Source: Halictus rubicundus (lineage: Eukaryota > Arthropoda > Insecta > Hymenoptera > Halictidae). Taken from it: a DNA stretch of 64,000 bases. The notes below the pieces were generated by a model. The model was not told where the DNA came from. It was given only the letters and a program-made list of their open reading frames with translations, and did no database searches. The stretch lies in assembly GCF_050948215.1 (NCBI RefSeq), contig NC_135149.1:14923001-14987000 (forward strand), written 5' to 3'. This document shows, one piece after another, positions 1 through 11,481 of the stretch; within the stretch, counting starts at the first letter, position 1, and every line of letters begins with the position of its first letter. A program made the position numbers and the translations under genes.

Positions 1-1057
1 GTCCGTAACCCTCTCGCGCGGAAACGGATCATCTCGGCAGTCTCGAACATCGCGGGAGTCCTTCCACGCTGAGCTGCTCGGAGGATCGCTGACGGAGACG
101 GTCGATGACGGTGGAGAAAGGGTGATCAGTGACACTTGGATCGAGTGCGAGGAAACGGTGGATCCGGGGCCGATATCGTTGACAACGCTCTCGGTAGTAT
201 GACATACAGGAGACGCGAGCCTCGCCGCTCTGTTGCCTGACAAACTCTGCTAACCCGGTTTGCGTTCACCTGGCTTCGTCTCGTGTGCGAAGCGTTCGCA
301 CGCAAGCGGAATCGCCGGCGGAAAGTTAGCCTGATCCGTCTGCCCGAGGGTCGTGGAACCCTGTTCCGAAGGGCGACGACGAGCTTTTCAGAGGCCGGGT
401 TCGTTGCACCAACAGAGACAAGTTTCGCCGAGCCTGTGGCGGCAGCCTGGAACAGTGATCTTCCTTCAGATATATAGAATATATAGGAGCGTCTATTTTT
501 GTTCAGTCTTCGTTCCCCCGAACCTGGACCCCTTCGATTGCTCGCGGTTCAAACACCGGAGGCGGAGTTGAGGAATTGCAATTTCTAATTGATCAAAGAC
601 GGAGAGAGAAAGAAAGAGCACACTTGTTAACGAACGAGATCACTTGCACCCAGAGGAAAAGAGAGAGAGAGAGTGAGAGAGAGAGAGAGAAAGGATTAAA
701 TTATTTCTATATAAGAGGCACACATATCTAAACGATGTTGACGATTCATAGTATATTTTGATCATACTCGCAAAGTTATAGAGGGTGTGAGAGAGAGAGA
801 GAGAGAGAGTGCGAGAGCGTGTATGCGTGTGAGATAGAGAAGAAGAGGAGATTCGTTGAGGAGAGCTACTGACAAATCTCGACAGGCACAATAATACCAA
901 AGTTTTAAATAGTAATATAGACAGAGAGAGAGATATATTATATATATATAAATACATATATATATACAACGTAGATATTAAAAGATAATTGATAGTAGAG
1001 AGAAGGAAGAGAAGAGAGAAGATTTCGATTTGAGTTGATTGTCGCTCCGCTGTCTAT
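1..1057 (+). promoter_or_regulatory. Candidate promoter / 5' UTR of alpha-catulin
   Basis: No convincing coding frame is seen here. The first 550 bases are GC- and CpG-rich. From about 600 the sequence becomes purine-rich, with GA runs (about 661-690 and 788-810) and a TA run (939-965), leading directly into the ATG at 1058. Several upstream ATGs are followed by early stops. A long purine-rich leader is common for first exons of large insect genes, and GA runs can bind GAGA-type factors, but the transcription start cannot be placed by eye. The role as promoter/5' UTR is inferred only from the adjoining putative first exon. Confidence 0.4.
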
Positions 1058-1123
1058 ATGCCTGCCGCATTCTACCGACGAGACAGAGACATGTACGACT
1101 GTGGCATGGTTCCCGACCATCAG
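1058..1123 (+). CDS. alpha-Catulin: Putative first coding exon of alpha-catulin
   Basis: A 22-codon open stretch starts at the ATG at 1058 (a second in-frame ATG lies at 1091) and reads MPAAFYRRDRDMYD, then CGMVPDHQ. It ends CAG with the donor GTATGT at 1124, in phase 0, which is the phase in which the exon at 28295 begins. The N-terminus of catulins is poorly conserved, so identity rests on position, phase, donor quality and the UTR-like sequence upstream rather than on homology. If it belongs to the gene, one more small phase-0 exon carrying the conserved LEI..EQTL..PLV motif should lie between it and 28295. It could instead be the first exon of an alternative transcript or of another gene. 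Confidence 0.45.
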
Positions 1124-1415
1124 GTATGTCTAACGATAGTATCACGCCTTACTTTTATCTTTCGCCCTCTAATCTCTTCGCAGGAGACTGGGGGAACAGT
1201 CTCACGGGTCGAAACCGAATTTCTTTCCCGGGCAGATTGGAACGGACCAGCCGCATTGTGCGCCGACTTTGTCGCGTTTATGCCCGCGACACTTTGCTCG
1301 AGCTCCCACCAACGAAAGGCGAACAGATTCCGCCGTTTTCTATACACTCCCAGTCGCGGAGATAGCATGTGTGTGCTATCTAAAATTCCTCGTATTTTTC
1401 CATGGATACTTGCTA

Positions 1416-1643
1416 GGTTAAGGGACCCAATTACTGCGGGGGTACCAATTACTGTGCGTATATTAATTATACTTCTTTTTAAAGCATAATGAATAGTAAA
1501 AAAGAGATATTAAATTTTTTCTTTAAAATTAGTTAATATAGATGTTATATATACCCTTTTCAATATTCATTATACTTTAAAAATAAATGTAATTAATATA
1601 GGAACAGTAATTGGTACCCCCATAGTAATGGGGTCTCTTACCC
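1416..1643 (+). mobile_element. MITE family C, copy 1 (palindromic, TA-flanked)
   Basis: Both ends are inverted versions of GGTTAAGGGACCCAATTACT, and the inner arms (TTAATTATACTTCTTTTTAA against its partner near 1570-1600) also pair, so almost the entire 228 bp can fold back. TA lies immediately outside each end. A second copy at 21266 and a right-end fragment near 48590 show the same ends, so this is a dispersed element. No protein is encoded. TA flanks suggest a Tc1/mariner-type source, by inference only. Confidence 0.75.
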
Positions 1644-2546
1644 TATAAAGATATTCGGCAGAAATCCAGTTGTGGTCCATTTAATTATTTACGGTACAGC
1701 ATTTTATTTTAAAAATACGATTGATCGTCTGAAACGGTTAACTTATGCCGGAAAGACGATATAAATCTGTGTCGAAAATACTGTTGAAAGTAGACTGCGG
1801 ATCTTGCGGAGATTGCAGGAAAATTTAAAAAATGTCAATATACTATTTCTCATCCATTAAAATTAGCAAGCGAAGAAATAACATTCTACTCGGTTTCTAT
1901 TTATTGTGATCTATGCTGACAATTTTTACTTTGCATAAAGATCCGCAGTCTAATTATTCGAAATAAAGGTGGGCTGTACAGGATGTTGGTAAACAAAAAA
2001 AAAAAAAATATTCGTATTCAGCTCTTACCTGTGAAGTAACATGATTTTTTTTATTGAGAGTGTGCAAATAATTGTTACGTTGAAAAATAATAAAGTATCC
2101 ATTATACATTGTTAATAATAAAGAAATTGTAAATAGTGCGACTACCAGGCACGAGCAGCTGTTGAATATCTTAAAGTCGCTGCAAACTCCCGCTTAATTA
2201 GCCAGTTAATCCGATTGATATACGCGGAACGATCCGTTAAAATGGAGCCGGCTAATCGACTGTCTTTCGCGGAAATAATGCTAACGCTGGAAAATGTTAA
2301 GTACTCGAAATTCAATGGCGAGGAGGAGATTAAAATAGTTTCCCGATAGCAGGTGATAAATACGGTATGAACGAAGTAATAATGTTTCCACGAACTTCCA
2401 TACATGAAAAATGAGTCTGTGCTAATAACGTTTTCCTACAGCTACGAAGAACATAAATTGGTCGATGGGAGTGTAAATTTTGTATTGACACTATTTTTCT
2501 GATGAGTCTCAACAAAAAAAAAAAACGATAAATGCGAGAAAAGAAA

Positions 2547-2703
2547 ACATTTGTTGACACAACAATCTGTTAATAACCGCTCCAAGTGAGAATTAACCAA
2601 GTGAGAATGCGCCCTACCGAAATGAACACAATAGCAGCCCTCGCAGCCCTCCGACATTTGTTGACACAACAGTCTGGAAATAACTAAACAAAGTGAAAAT
2701 TAG
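2547..2703. repeat. Direct repeat, period 107 bp
   Basis: The segment beginning ACATTTGTTGACACAACA at 2547 recurs at 2654. About 50 bases are similar in each, including the following AAGTGARAATTA. The sequence between is not a known element. It looks like a partial local duplication in the intron. Confidence 0.6.
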
Positions 2704-4008
2704 CTGCGTCTGTTTGGTCACGTTGATGAGGGAAATAATTGATAAATGTTATTGTTCTCGAGCTATTTATCGCATGAATTATATAAAAGTATCTCGGCAT
2801 TGTCTGCCCGCTATTAATAATTCAATCGGCGGCCAGAGCTGAAATTCAACTTTAGTTTGGAAATAATTCTGCGCGAGGGAGTGAGTAGTATGAATTAAAG
2901 TTTTTCTTTTTTTTTTTTTATAAAACGCTTCGCGTTCAAGTGATCGACTTTGAAAGTTCGTCGGGTACGCGTGCACTTGAGAACCATTTAACTCGTGTCC
3001 GTTCATTGTTGATAACGTCCACTTCTGTTAATGGTTATAAACATTGACACTGATACGACACTATTTGTTTTCCACAACGATCCGATAACGACCAATAACT
3101 GTATACATGCGAGCTGGCGAAATCAATGCTACGCAAATATTACCGTGCCGTTGTCAGCAACGCAAGTAGAAATAGTCAATGATAGTCGGACGTGCTGGCC
3201 AATCGCAAACGAGCATGATTCACGAAATTTTCAATCGAGTCCCTTCGCTCGTGATTTATGCTTTTCGTCGAGAAACGTGCTTTTACATCCCCGACGTATT
3301 CTTCATGTGAAAAAATTATAGTTTTTCGTCTACTAAACAAGCTAACAATAAACCTACCACGGTCAAAATGACCGGGTTTTCTATTTGACAATTATTGAAA
3401 TTATAGAAACATTTTCATAGGAAATGACTGAGTTGTCTTCTTTATTTAAGCACATATTACAATGAAAATCGTACAAAGTTTAAGTAAATCCAACCTTCTC
3501 CCTTCTAGAAGACGTTTCACTTTTATACGTTTTGTGTTAAATTGAGGAGGCTAACCTAACCTTGGATGGTCTTCAAAATGCAAAATTTATTCAGACAATG
3601 CGAGAAATGAACCCCCCAAAAAAGGAAGTCATAATATCAGAATAGTGTACTATATTTTCGAAATCGAAATGTGCTTTTTGAAGTTCAGAATTACAATGAA
3701 AAGTTGAACTGGAAAAAAACCGCGATTGAGAAATGCTCGAAACGCAAAGGCTCACGGGAGGAGACAGCGAGCCAGCCCTTTGCGCGTTTCCTTTTGTAAT
3801 TGCGCGAGTATCCGTCTCTGTCCACGACACGAAACCTCGACAAAGACAACGTGGTCCGCGAGAGGGCTTTAAAGCGTGAAGTTAATACTTCTTTTTTTCC
3901 GATGACGTGAAGTATCTGCTGGAAATGTTTCTCGGAGGAACTAATAAGCCGACTTTAATGGGAGACTCGGTTCCTGCGACCTTACCAGGAGGATAAAGCC
4001 CGATAGGC

Positions 4009-4080
4009 TCTCTCTCTCTCTCCTCTTAAGGACAGCAGATACGGAATGGCGTAGAGAGGGAGAGAGGGAGAGAGAGAAAG
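4009..4080. repeat. CT/GA microsatellite with fold-back potential
   Basis: A CT run (about 4009-4022) is followed within 30 bases by a GA-rich run (about 4052-4080), so the two could pair as a hairpin. It is simple sequence with no gene. Confidence 0.7.
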
Positions 4081-5365
4081 GGTGGTTTTCTCCGTGGGGG
4101 ATTTTCCCCAAAAGGCTCGGAGAGGTTGAATCAAGAGGGCGACGGGCGAATCTATAGCCCCCGGGACGATTCTTGAGGCAACGTTTCATCGAATCTTCGC
4201 CAGGGAACCAATCAATGATTTCTCTCCTGCCAATGACGCGAGTGATCGCGAAATTATTTCGCGACAGACCACAGCAGGAAAGTCGTCGCTCCGCGCACGG
4301 TAATTAAGCCCTCAACCCTCGAGAGAGGCTTTGTCAGTTAATTAGCAACCGAGGTTTCTTCTTTTTTTTTTTTCTTTTTCATGCAAACGAGCCGCCTCGA
4401 CTTTTTAATTAGTATATAAATTGATAAAAAACTGCCGCGCACTATAACATTGGAACAGGTGCATCTCCGTTAATTAACTTCTGCACGCGTATATTTATCT
4501 TGCAAGTTTGTTCACGGCAAATTTGTAATCCTTTGGAGGTGAGCTTTTGTGACTGGGGAAAGCGATTATTCTCGGATTAGTCTTTTATGAATTTTTTTTT
4601 CTTTAATGTTTCTATCTATTTATAGTATGAGCATATTTTTAGAATAGAGGAGAACGTGTATAATTGTTCATCTTGATATCTCTAAAATAAGCCATAGAAA
4701 TTTGTGCAATATATGTTTAAAAGCACGACATCTTTTCAATTTGTTTACAATTTGTTCTGAATATATTTAGCGGAAAAGTTCAAATGTAGAACGAAATTGT
4801 ACCGGAAAGGAAGAGCAATTTGATTTTAAAATTGCGCCGCGCCCATTTGTAAATGGACTCGTTGATCGATGAGCCGCTTCACCGTGAAACGTGTTGCTTA
4901 TTGAATTTAATGAATATTCCCGTAGTTACTTGACGAACCGTCATACCGAGATGCGGAATTGCGACGAAATAGGTTAGAACGATCACGTTCATATCAGAAA
5001 CCGTTTTGTCAGGAGCGACCGATTGTGGGCGCACGTGACGAGATTCATTTCCCGTTTCGTTTTAAAAGCGAATTTCCCGAAGATTTCGCTTGTACATTGT
5101 AATTTCGAATTCCTCGAGCGTCACACCAATCGAAAGCCAGCCCGGGGCGTCGTTTTGCAGAGATCCGGTCGACATATTCTTTTTTGTCAGACTTATTCCA
5201 GGATGAGCAGCCTCCTTTCATCGCATTTACTTTTTTCCTTCTTTTTTTTCTCGCGCCTTTCCCTTTCATCGAATATAGCCGCGGGCAAAAGATGGATTAT
5301 GTGTCTAATAATTCTTGAAAGGGTTATCGAGTCTGCGGCCGCAGCACGCGAGATTTTTTGACATT

Positions 5366-5745
5366 GAAATATCAGACAACGCCAGAAACTTCCCGAGCGA
5401 CTTCGAATTACGCGTATAATTAATCGAGAATCAATGGCGCGACTCGTCAACTCGTAAACTGTTCCTAATCGCGACGAGGACGAGTACGTTTTTCTGTTTC
5501 TTTTTTATTTTTCGGGACACAAGCAAACTTTTTCGAGCCTCGACACTTCGAAATCGAAATATCAGACAACGCCAGAAACTTCCCGAGCGACTTCGAATTA
5601 CGCGTATAATTAATCGAGAATCAATGGCGCGACTCGTCAACTCGTAAACTGTTCCTAATCGCGACGAGGACGAGTACGTTTTTCTGTTTCTTTTTTATTT
5701 TTCGGGAAACAAGCAAACTTTTTCGAGCCTCGACACTTCGAAATC
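5366..5745. repeat. Near-perfect 190-bp tandem duplication
   Basis: The unit beginning GAAATATCAGACAACGCC at 5366 is repeated at 5556 and ends at 5745. The two copies differ at one position that I can see (C at 5518, A at 5708). It encodes nothing recognisable. Such high identity implies a very recent duplication or an assembly artefact. Confidence 0.92.
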
Positions 5746-6514
5746 GAAATTCTCGAGTTTGTGGTGTGTGGCTTACAACGGCCGTGATTGCGTGTAACAA
5801 TCCACTTTTCTCGTGGCCTATATCGAGGACTCGACGAGAATTTATCGAGGAAATGTTTTCACATATCCGTCGGTAACAAAGCCATTTGCTCGTTCCACCG
5901 TGTTTCCTCGTGTTTGTGGAAATGTTTCCGGAGTGCCATATTTAAACGGAACGTCTTGACGTTAAAAATGCTGTTCGAAAAGTTGTAAACGTCGCGCGAA
6001 AAAGTTCGTGAAAACCGCAGGTTTGCGTTCGTTGTTGTAATAATGGAGAAGTTCGTGAAAACGACAAGGCTGCTTGTCTGGTTGTTAATTTTTGTTTTCG
6101 GGGGTACAAGCACAACCTCTGCTATTTAATATTCTGCGATGTTTTATAAAACTGGTAATTCCGTTCCACCAAAATTACATTCTATAACGTTATAGATTAC
6201 AAGAAACAGGAATCAAATAAAATTGTTAATGACTCCTTAAATATTTCAAGAAGATAAAAATTACATTTGGTGTAGGAGCAAGTTCTTTCTGATTAACTGC
6301 TGAATTGAAAAGCATCAAGGAATTATCAAAATATTGTCTAATATCGAAATCTCTCGGCCGAGTGTCACAAATCAATAATAAACTGGATGACCCAGTATTG
6401 ATGGTAAAACCGCAGAGGGGGTGATTCTATGTGAGAAAATAAGTCGAGAATACGGAATAAATGTTTTTCGTTTGTGGCTTTGTTTTCGAGAAAATCGACC
6501 TTGAAGATTCCTCA

Positions 6515-6626
6515 AGTTTGCGTGTCTAGCATTTGCAAGAAGTAGAATCAGTAGGTCATGACCAGACACGCCTGACGATTCTTATTCAGTAGGCCGCGAG
6601 TTCTCCGAATTTTCAAACTCGATTAC
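6515..6626 (+). repeat. Dispersed repeat pair, copy 1
   Basis: It shares GTTTGCGTG, the block AAGAAGTAGAATCAGTAGGT with its continuation, and TTTCAAACTCGATT, in the same order and spacing, with 57057-57177. No terminal repeats or protein were found. It may be an old transposon fragment or a conserved intronic element. Confidence 0.55.
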
Positions 6627-7103
6627 AGCAATGAAATCTTCATTTCATCAAATTGGGATTGATAAATTGATGGAGTTGATAAATTCCTTTATCAGAAATA
6701 AATTCTTTCCGTGTCTCTAAATGCCCAATGATTCCCCTCGTGTCTGAAATAACGGAAAATTACTGGTATCGTGATAAAGCATCGTACAAGTCAGTTCACA
6801 ATTTTGCAATGTAACCGAATGACAGTCACGCGAGGCTAGTTAACCGGCGTGGAAAGCTTAACGCTTAGCTAATCTTTCCGCAACGATCGACACACGCGTT
6901 CAGGTTCTTCTAACTTCGTCGATGAACATTGTTTACGTCGATCATACAAGTCCCGCGGGCGAATATCGAGGAACGAGAGAAGTTCCGCCGATACACGTTC
7001 AAATAAATTGTGAGAGCTCCTCGGAAAGTCTGAAAGCGAATCGAAGAGACGAGCACGTGCCGTTCGCATCGCAATGAAACTGCGTTCGAGTGGCACTTAC
7101 AGC

Positions 7104-7106
<3 letters not shown>

Positions 7107-7137
<31 letters not shown>
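7107..7137. repeat. (CT)n microsatellite
   Basis: About fifteen CT dinucleotides in a row, followed by degenerate CT-rich sequence. It is simple sequence in intron 1. Confidence 0.9.
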
Positions 7138-7140
<3 letters not shown>

Positions 7141-7484
7141 CCCTCTCTTTCTAGTTCTCTTATTCCGAGATAGTGAAATGGCTGCGAGCACTGCCGCCAA
7201 GACGTCAGATTATTATCCTCGAGGATGTTGTTTACGCTGGTTACTTGTTTTCGATGTCCGAGTGCATCCTGGGAATAGTTGAGTGCAATCGAAAATCGCC
7301 GGGCAATTGGAGGAGCTTGATGCGCCGAGTTCGTGAAAGAGTACTTCCCGTTTCGCGGAGTATCGAGGAGAGCGAAAAGTTAAATGACTACTACAATTCC
7401 ATCGTACACGAATCAACAGACACCGTTTGTTGTTGAACACGTCGAATGCCGCGCGAATTTTCCGCGTCTCATTCGGCAACAATC

Positions 7485-7800
7485 CAGCATGGCATAGCTC
7501 TCTTTTGCACAGAAGTTGTAACACACAGAGAAGAGAATGATTCAGGAGGCAGGAATTATTTTCTTGTTTAGGTGTAAATGGTGGGATAACAAGCAGACAG
7601 TAGGAGGTAGGAGAATTAACAGAAATCTCATTTTTTAATATTTTCTGGCGCGGGTGCCCTTTGCACAGAAGTTGTAACACACGGGGAGAATAATGATTCG
7701 TATATACAGTTACAACGGAGGCAGGAATTATTTTGCTGTATAGGTGTAAATGGTGGGAGAATTAACAGAAATCTCATTTTTTAATATTTTCTGGCATAGC
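7485..7800. repeat. Tandem duplication, about 160 bp units
   Basis: Two adjacent copies share, in order, TTGCACAGAAGTTGTAACAC, GGAGGCAGGAATTATTTT, GGTGTAAATGGTGGGA and GAATTAACAGAAATCTCATT. The first runs to about 7651 and the second from there to about 7800. Small insertions distinguish them: a 20-base segment only in copy 1 and a CGTATATACAGTTACAAC segment only in copy 2. Copies of this unit are not seen elsewhere in the window. Confidence 0.85.
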
Positions 7801-8344
7801 TGCCTCTTGCACGGAACCCATTAATTGTAATATAATTTTTCGTAAGACAAGCGTCGTCGACATTGTTGCGTATAATGGAACGTTTACGTTATTATCCAGT
7901 GTTTTGACTCGCAGCTTTTTTGGATGAAACGGCTCTACTATAACATAGTCGAATTTGCCGATATAGGACGTTGAATTGGCGGCTACCGCGGGCTTAGCGT
8001 CTTGTCATTTTCATGACGATTTCACTCGGGATTAGCTGTCAAACGGTGATGAATGTATCATTCGCGTATGATTTCATCGTACCGTCGGTGAGGCATTGAT
8101 TTCAGTCTTTGCCGGAGTCATTACAGTCGCGACGAATTGTCTTCCGTGGCATATCTATGGAATCGCTTGGAATCCAATCATGGATAAACGGATTACGCTA
8201 ACCCAGCACCGGTGTATCTTTGTTTACATAGCGGTATCGCCGACGGGAAGCGCGATACAAAATCGTCATCCCCGTGACGAAGCAGTTTTCCAGCCGCGGG
8301 GACATTATCCGGACGTTCATGCATGCGAAATTAGGCCAGCCTCT

Positions 8345-8357
8345 CCCCCCCCCCCCC
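8345..8357. repeat. Poly-C tract
   Basis: A run of 13 C residues within a C/T-rich stretch. It is a likely length-variable simple repeat. Confidence 0.85.
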
Positions 8358-8829
8358 TCCTCCCCTGTTCCAAAGAGAATTTTAATTAACGGATTATCTT
8401 AATCCCCGTGAAATTTGCGAACTAATAATTCGCCGGAATGCATTTACCGCGCGGCCGAGTGTAATCGACGGGAGGAAAGAGGACTCGCGTTCATTTCGAG
8501 TGCGTTCCGAGGATTCGACGACATTTCATTTCGCTTTTAACTACGCGTTTAGTGGTAAATTGGACCTGTCTCACGCTAACGTACAATTATTCATTTTGTC
8601 GCTGCGTTTTACGCGCGATCATTCAACGGTGAGATTAGAAATGTCCGCATCAGAAAAATATTATGATTGCGTCCCCCCTGGGACAATTTTCCGCTTCTCG
8701 TGCAATCTAATTTTAAACTGCTGGGAGAGGCTGGGGTTGAAAGTAGCAATTTGAATTTGGATTATGCGGAAATTTTTAAGAGACTGAGGATTTTATGCAT
8801 TGACGACGCAAATCAATGAAAATATTTAA

Positions 8830-9060
8830 TCCCTTGAGTGGGTTTTCAATACGAGCTTTAAAAATGCAAAGATTCAATTAAATTATATTTAATATTTTAT
8901 TTATATTTACTTATTATATTTATGATATTATGTTCATATTTATTATATTTATTATATTACATTTATATTTATTGTACTTATTTTATTCATCTCTATCGAA
9001 ATGATAAATAATAGTGGGATGGTCAAGTGACAAACAGTTGATTGTTAATCTCGTTGATCT
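8830..9060 (+). mobile_element. TTAA-flanked dispersed element, copy 1
   Basis: It begins after TTAA with TCCCTTGAGTGGG. The interior, including ATGCAAAGATTCAATTAAAT, the AT-rich TTTATATTTA block, CATCTCTATCGAAATG and the GACAAACAGTTG segment, aligns with 40548-40759. The second copy ends AAGGG followed by TTAA, the inverse of this left end. The AT-rich centre (8880-8985) is expanded here. The right boundary is unclear. TTAA flanks are typical of piggyBac-type elements, so a non-autonomous relative is possible. Confidence 0.5.
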
Positions 9061-10456
9061 CTTCAGAACGTTAGCATGAAGATGCTTTTGCCAATGCACT
9101 TCAGATTAAATGCAAATATGTATCGTATACTATGTAGCATATCGCATAGAATTGTAGTTTTACGTATGATGATTAAACATGCTGTAACGAGGCAATTGAT
9201 ATTCGTGTTATGGTTCTATCCGAATACTGAAGTTCCATATTTACATAAAGCCAAACCATATGCGGTAGAACATGATAATTGAATAATATATAGCATAATC
9301 CCCAAAGGGAAATACAATATTATAGCGTAATGTTATCAGGGCAATTTAGAATTATTCCCGAGGGCATCATATGACTTTTCGACTGCGGATTTCGATGTAT
9401 TTGTACGAAGTGCTATTAAATAAATGCCAACAGAATGTCTTTGACAAAGTTGAATGATAAGGATCAATTATTTATAATTATTTATAATTCTCCACTCGAA
9501 GCTATTTTTACACTAGAATTACGAGAATTTTATTGGACTTAGAATCATACTTTATAACTTTTTCGAATTAAACATTAAATAAATATTTTCGTATATCTTT
9601 CTTATTTATTTCGAAGTCGATCAGATATTTTTCAATGCAATTATGGAAGTTATGGGTAAAATTACACAATTGAGGTCACACTGTGTGTGTAATGTATTGA
9701 ACTTGACGCTACAAACGAAGAAGATTAAGAATCCATTGTGCTTATGCGTAGTTAATTAACAATATACTAAATTCAGATAAATATGCTATCAGAAAAATTG
9801 TTTTCCATTGTATAGTAATTTCAAGGCATCCCATTGTTGCTATTGCCGTGCACGGGATTAATATAAAATTGGTCAGAAAATAGTTTTTACGAAAATATTT
9901 GGCTTGCATGTTGTCATCAATCATTGTATGTAATCGTCCAGAAAGGTCTTGTCTTCAAAACCAAAATGGTAGAGCACGGGTTCTGAGGAACAAGGTCGCT
10001 CAAGTTACAATGGCATGATACACAACCAATATTGAATGAGCGCATCTTATTAACTGGGTCGGGTTTCCGCAACGAGCAACCGGAACATCCCTACTCACGT
10101 CTATCTTATCCCAGTTCTACGCACTCTTGTTCTTCGAGGTTGCTTCATTACGGATAATCTCTCGATAACACGTTGTTTCAATTTAAACAATATAAGAGCG
10201 CACAGACAGCCATCACCTAGCAGGGCTCAAGGGATTATTCCGGATTAAAGATTTGGAAAGATCAATTCCAACACTTTTCAAAAAACTGTTCTTCATGTAT
10301 TCCAAGGAATAAAAGTCAAATATTTCTTTTAATAATATTAATATTAATTAATAATAATCTAATATTTCTTTCATTTTAATAAACTGGTAGTAATGCGATG
10401 GCGGTCTCACATTCTTCAGATGTTTTTGGTGTTTCTTCTATCCATTCACGCCAATA

Positions 10457-10635
10457 CAGTGAATTCTCGATATATGTCAACAACACTGGTCTTGCCAGCG
10501 TCATGTATCGTTCAGGAGCCGAGTTCAAGGCCTCTCAAGGTTCGTGGCCCCTCGCGGGGTATACCCCTTCGTAGTAGGGATAATACCGCGACGTTTATCG
10601 TCCAGGCTTTGGCGACATATATAGAGAAATCAATG
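10457..10635 (+). mobile_element. MITE family A, copy 1
   Basis: TA-flanked, 179 bp. The left end is CAGTGAATTCTCGATATATG and the right end is the near inverse (ATATATAGAGAAATCAATG). Between them lie the family's CGTCATGTATCGTTCAGGAG block and a palindromic GGGGTATACCCC core. Ten copies occur in the window. The apparent open frames through it (NSRYMSTTLVLP-type peptides) recur in the copies and are an artefact of the repeat. CAGT ends with TA flanks fit Tc1/mariner, perhaps pogo, by inference. Confidence 0.85.
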
Positions 10636-11481
10636 TAAATGTTAAACAAAAAGAACTACAAGTAAAATTATTAGTGAGTTCCTCCTTCATTATTAGGCTT
10701 TCCATTTCATCTAAAAATTCTAGTTCTGACTAAAACATAATATAAAATTGATTACATTATTCTTGCACCCTTAAACTCACTATGCTCATTTGTATAATTA
10801 GTTTACAATGATTTTACTTACACACTGACATGTCTGATATTTTATAGTCCACCCCAAAAAGGACAAAATAACTTCATTGCGAACAACGCACCTGTCGCAA
10901 TGTTCTTCCGCAGTTAGCATCGTGACTCTAAAAAGTTGACGTTCAACAAGAAAAGACAGCCGCGTTCTAGACACTCTGTGTACAGACTGTAAAAACAACT
11001 TTCTCGTTAGGAGCTCATCCTTTTCGAAGCATAACTTTATGGTAACGGTATTAGTTGGTGGACTAGTTAGAAAGCGGACCAAACTTTGGGAACCGTCCTT
11101 TTGTTCACCGCCGTTCCTTCCTTCGTCCTCCCCAGAACGTTGTCGATTTCGAAACGAACGACACTGCCGCGATAAGTTTTCGGAGCATAGAAACAGCAAA
11201 TTGGCCGTGGTAATTCATTTTCGCCGGTCCTCTAATTTTCATTCCGTGGCAATCAAATCGTTCGCGGAGCCGTGTAACACGCCTCCGGTGGAAACTAGAG
11301 GAATCTTTCCATTTGAGCAGTTTAATAGGCTGCAAGTGTCGCGTTTCCGCTTATTTTCGTCGAAAATTGGGTTGTCCGACTTAGTTGATCGTATTTAATA
11401 TTTTCAGGAGAAAACTCCGGGAATATTCGGCAAATTAAGAGGTCAACGTCAAAGCTGGAAGCGTTCACTAAATTCGAAATA

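Noticed and set aside
640..969. Minus-strand frame rich in Ser, Leu, His and Thr
   Set aside because: It is the translation of GA/TA simple repeats in the leader region.
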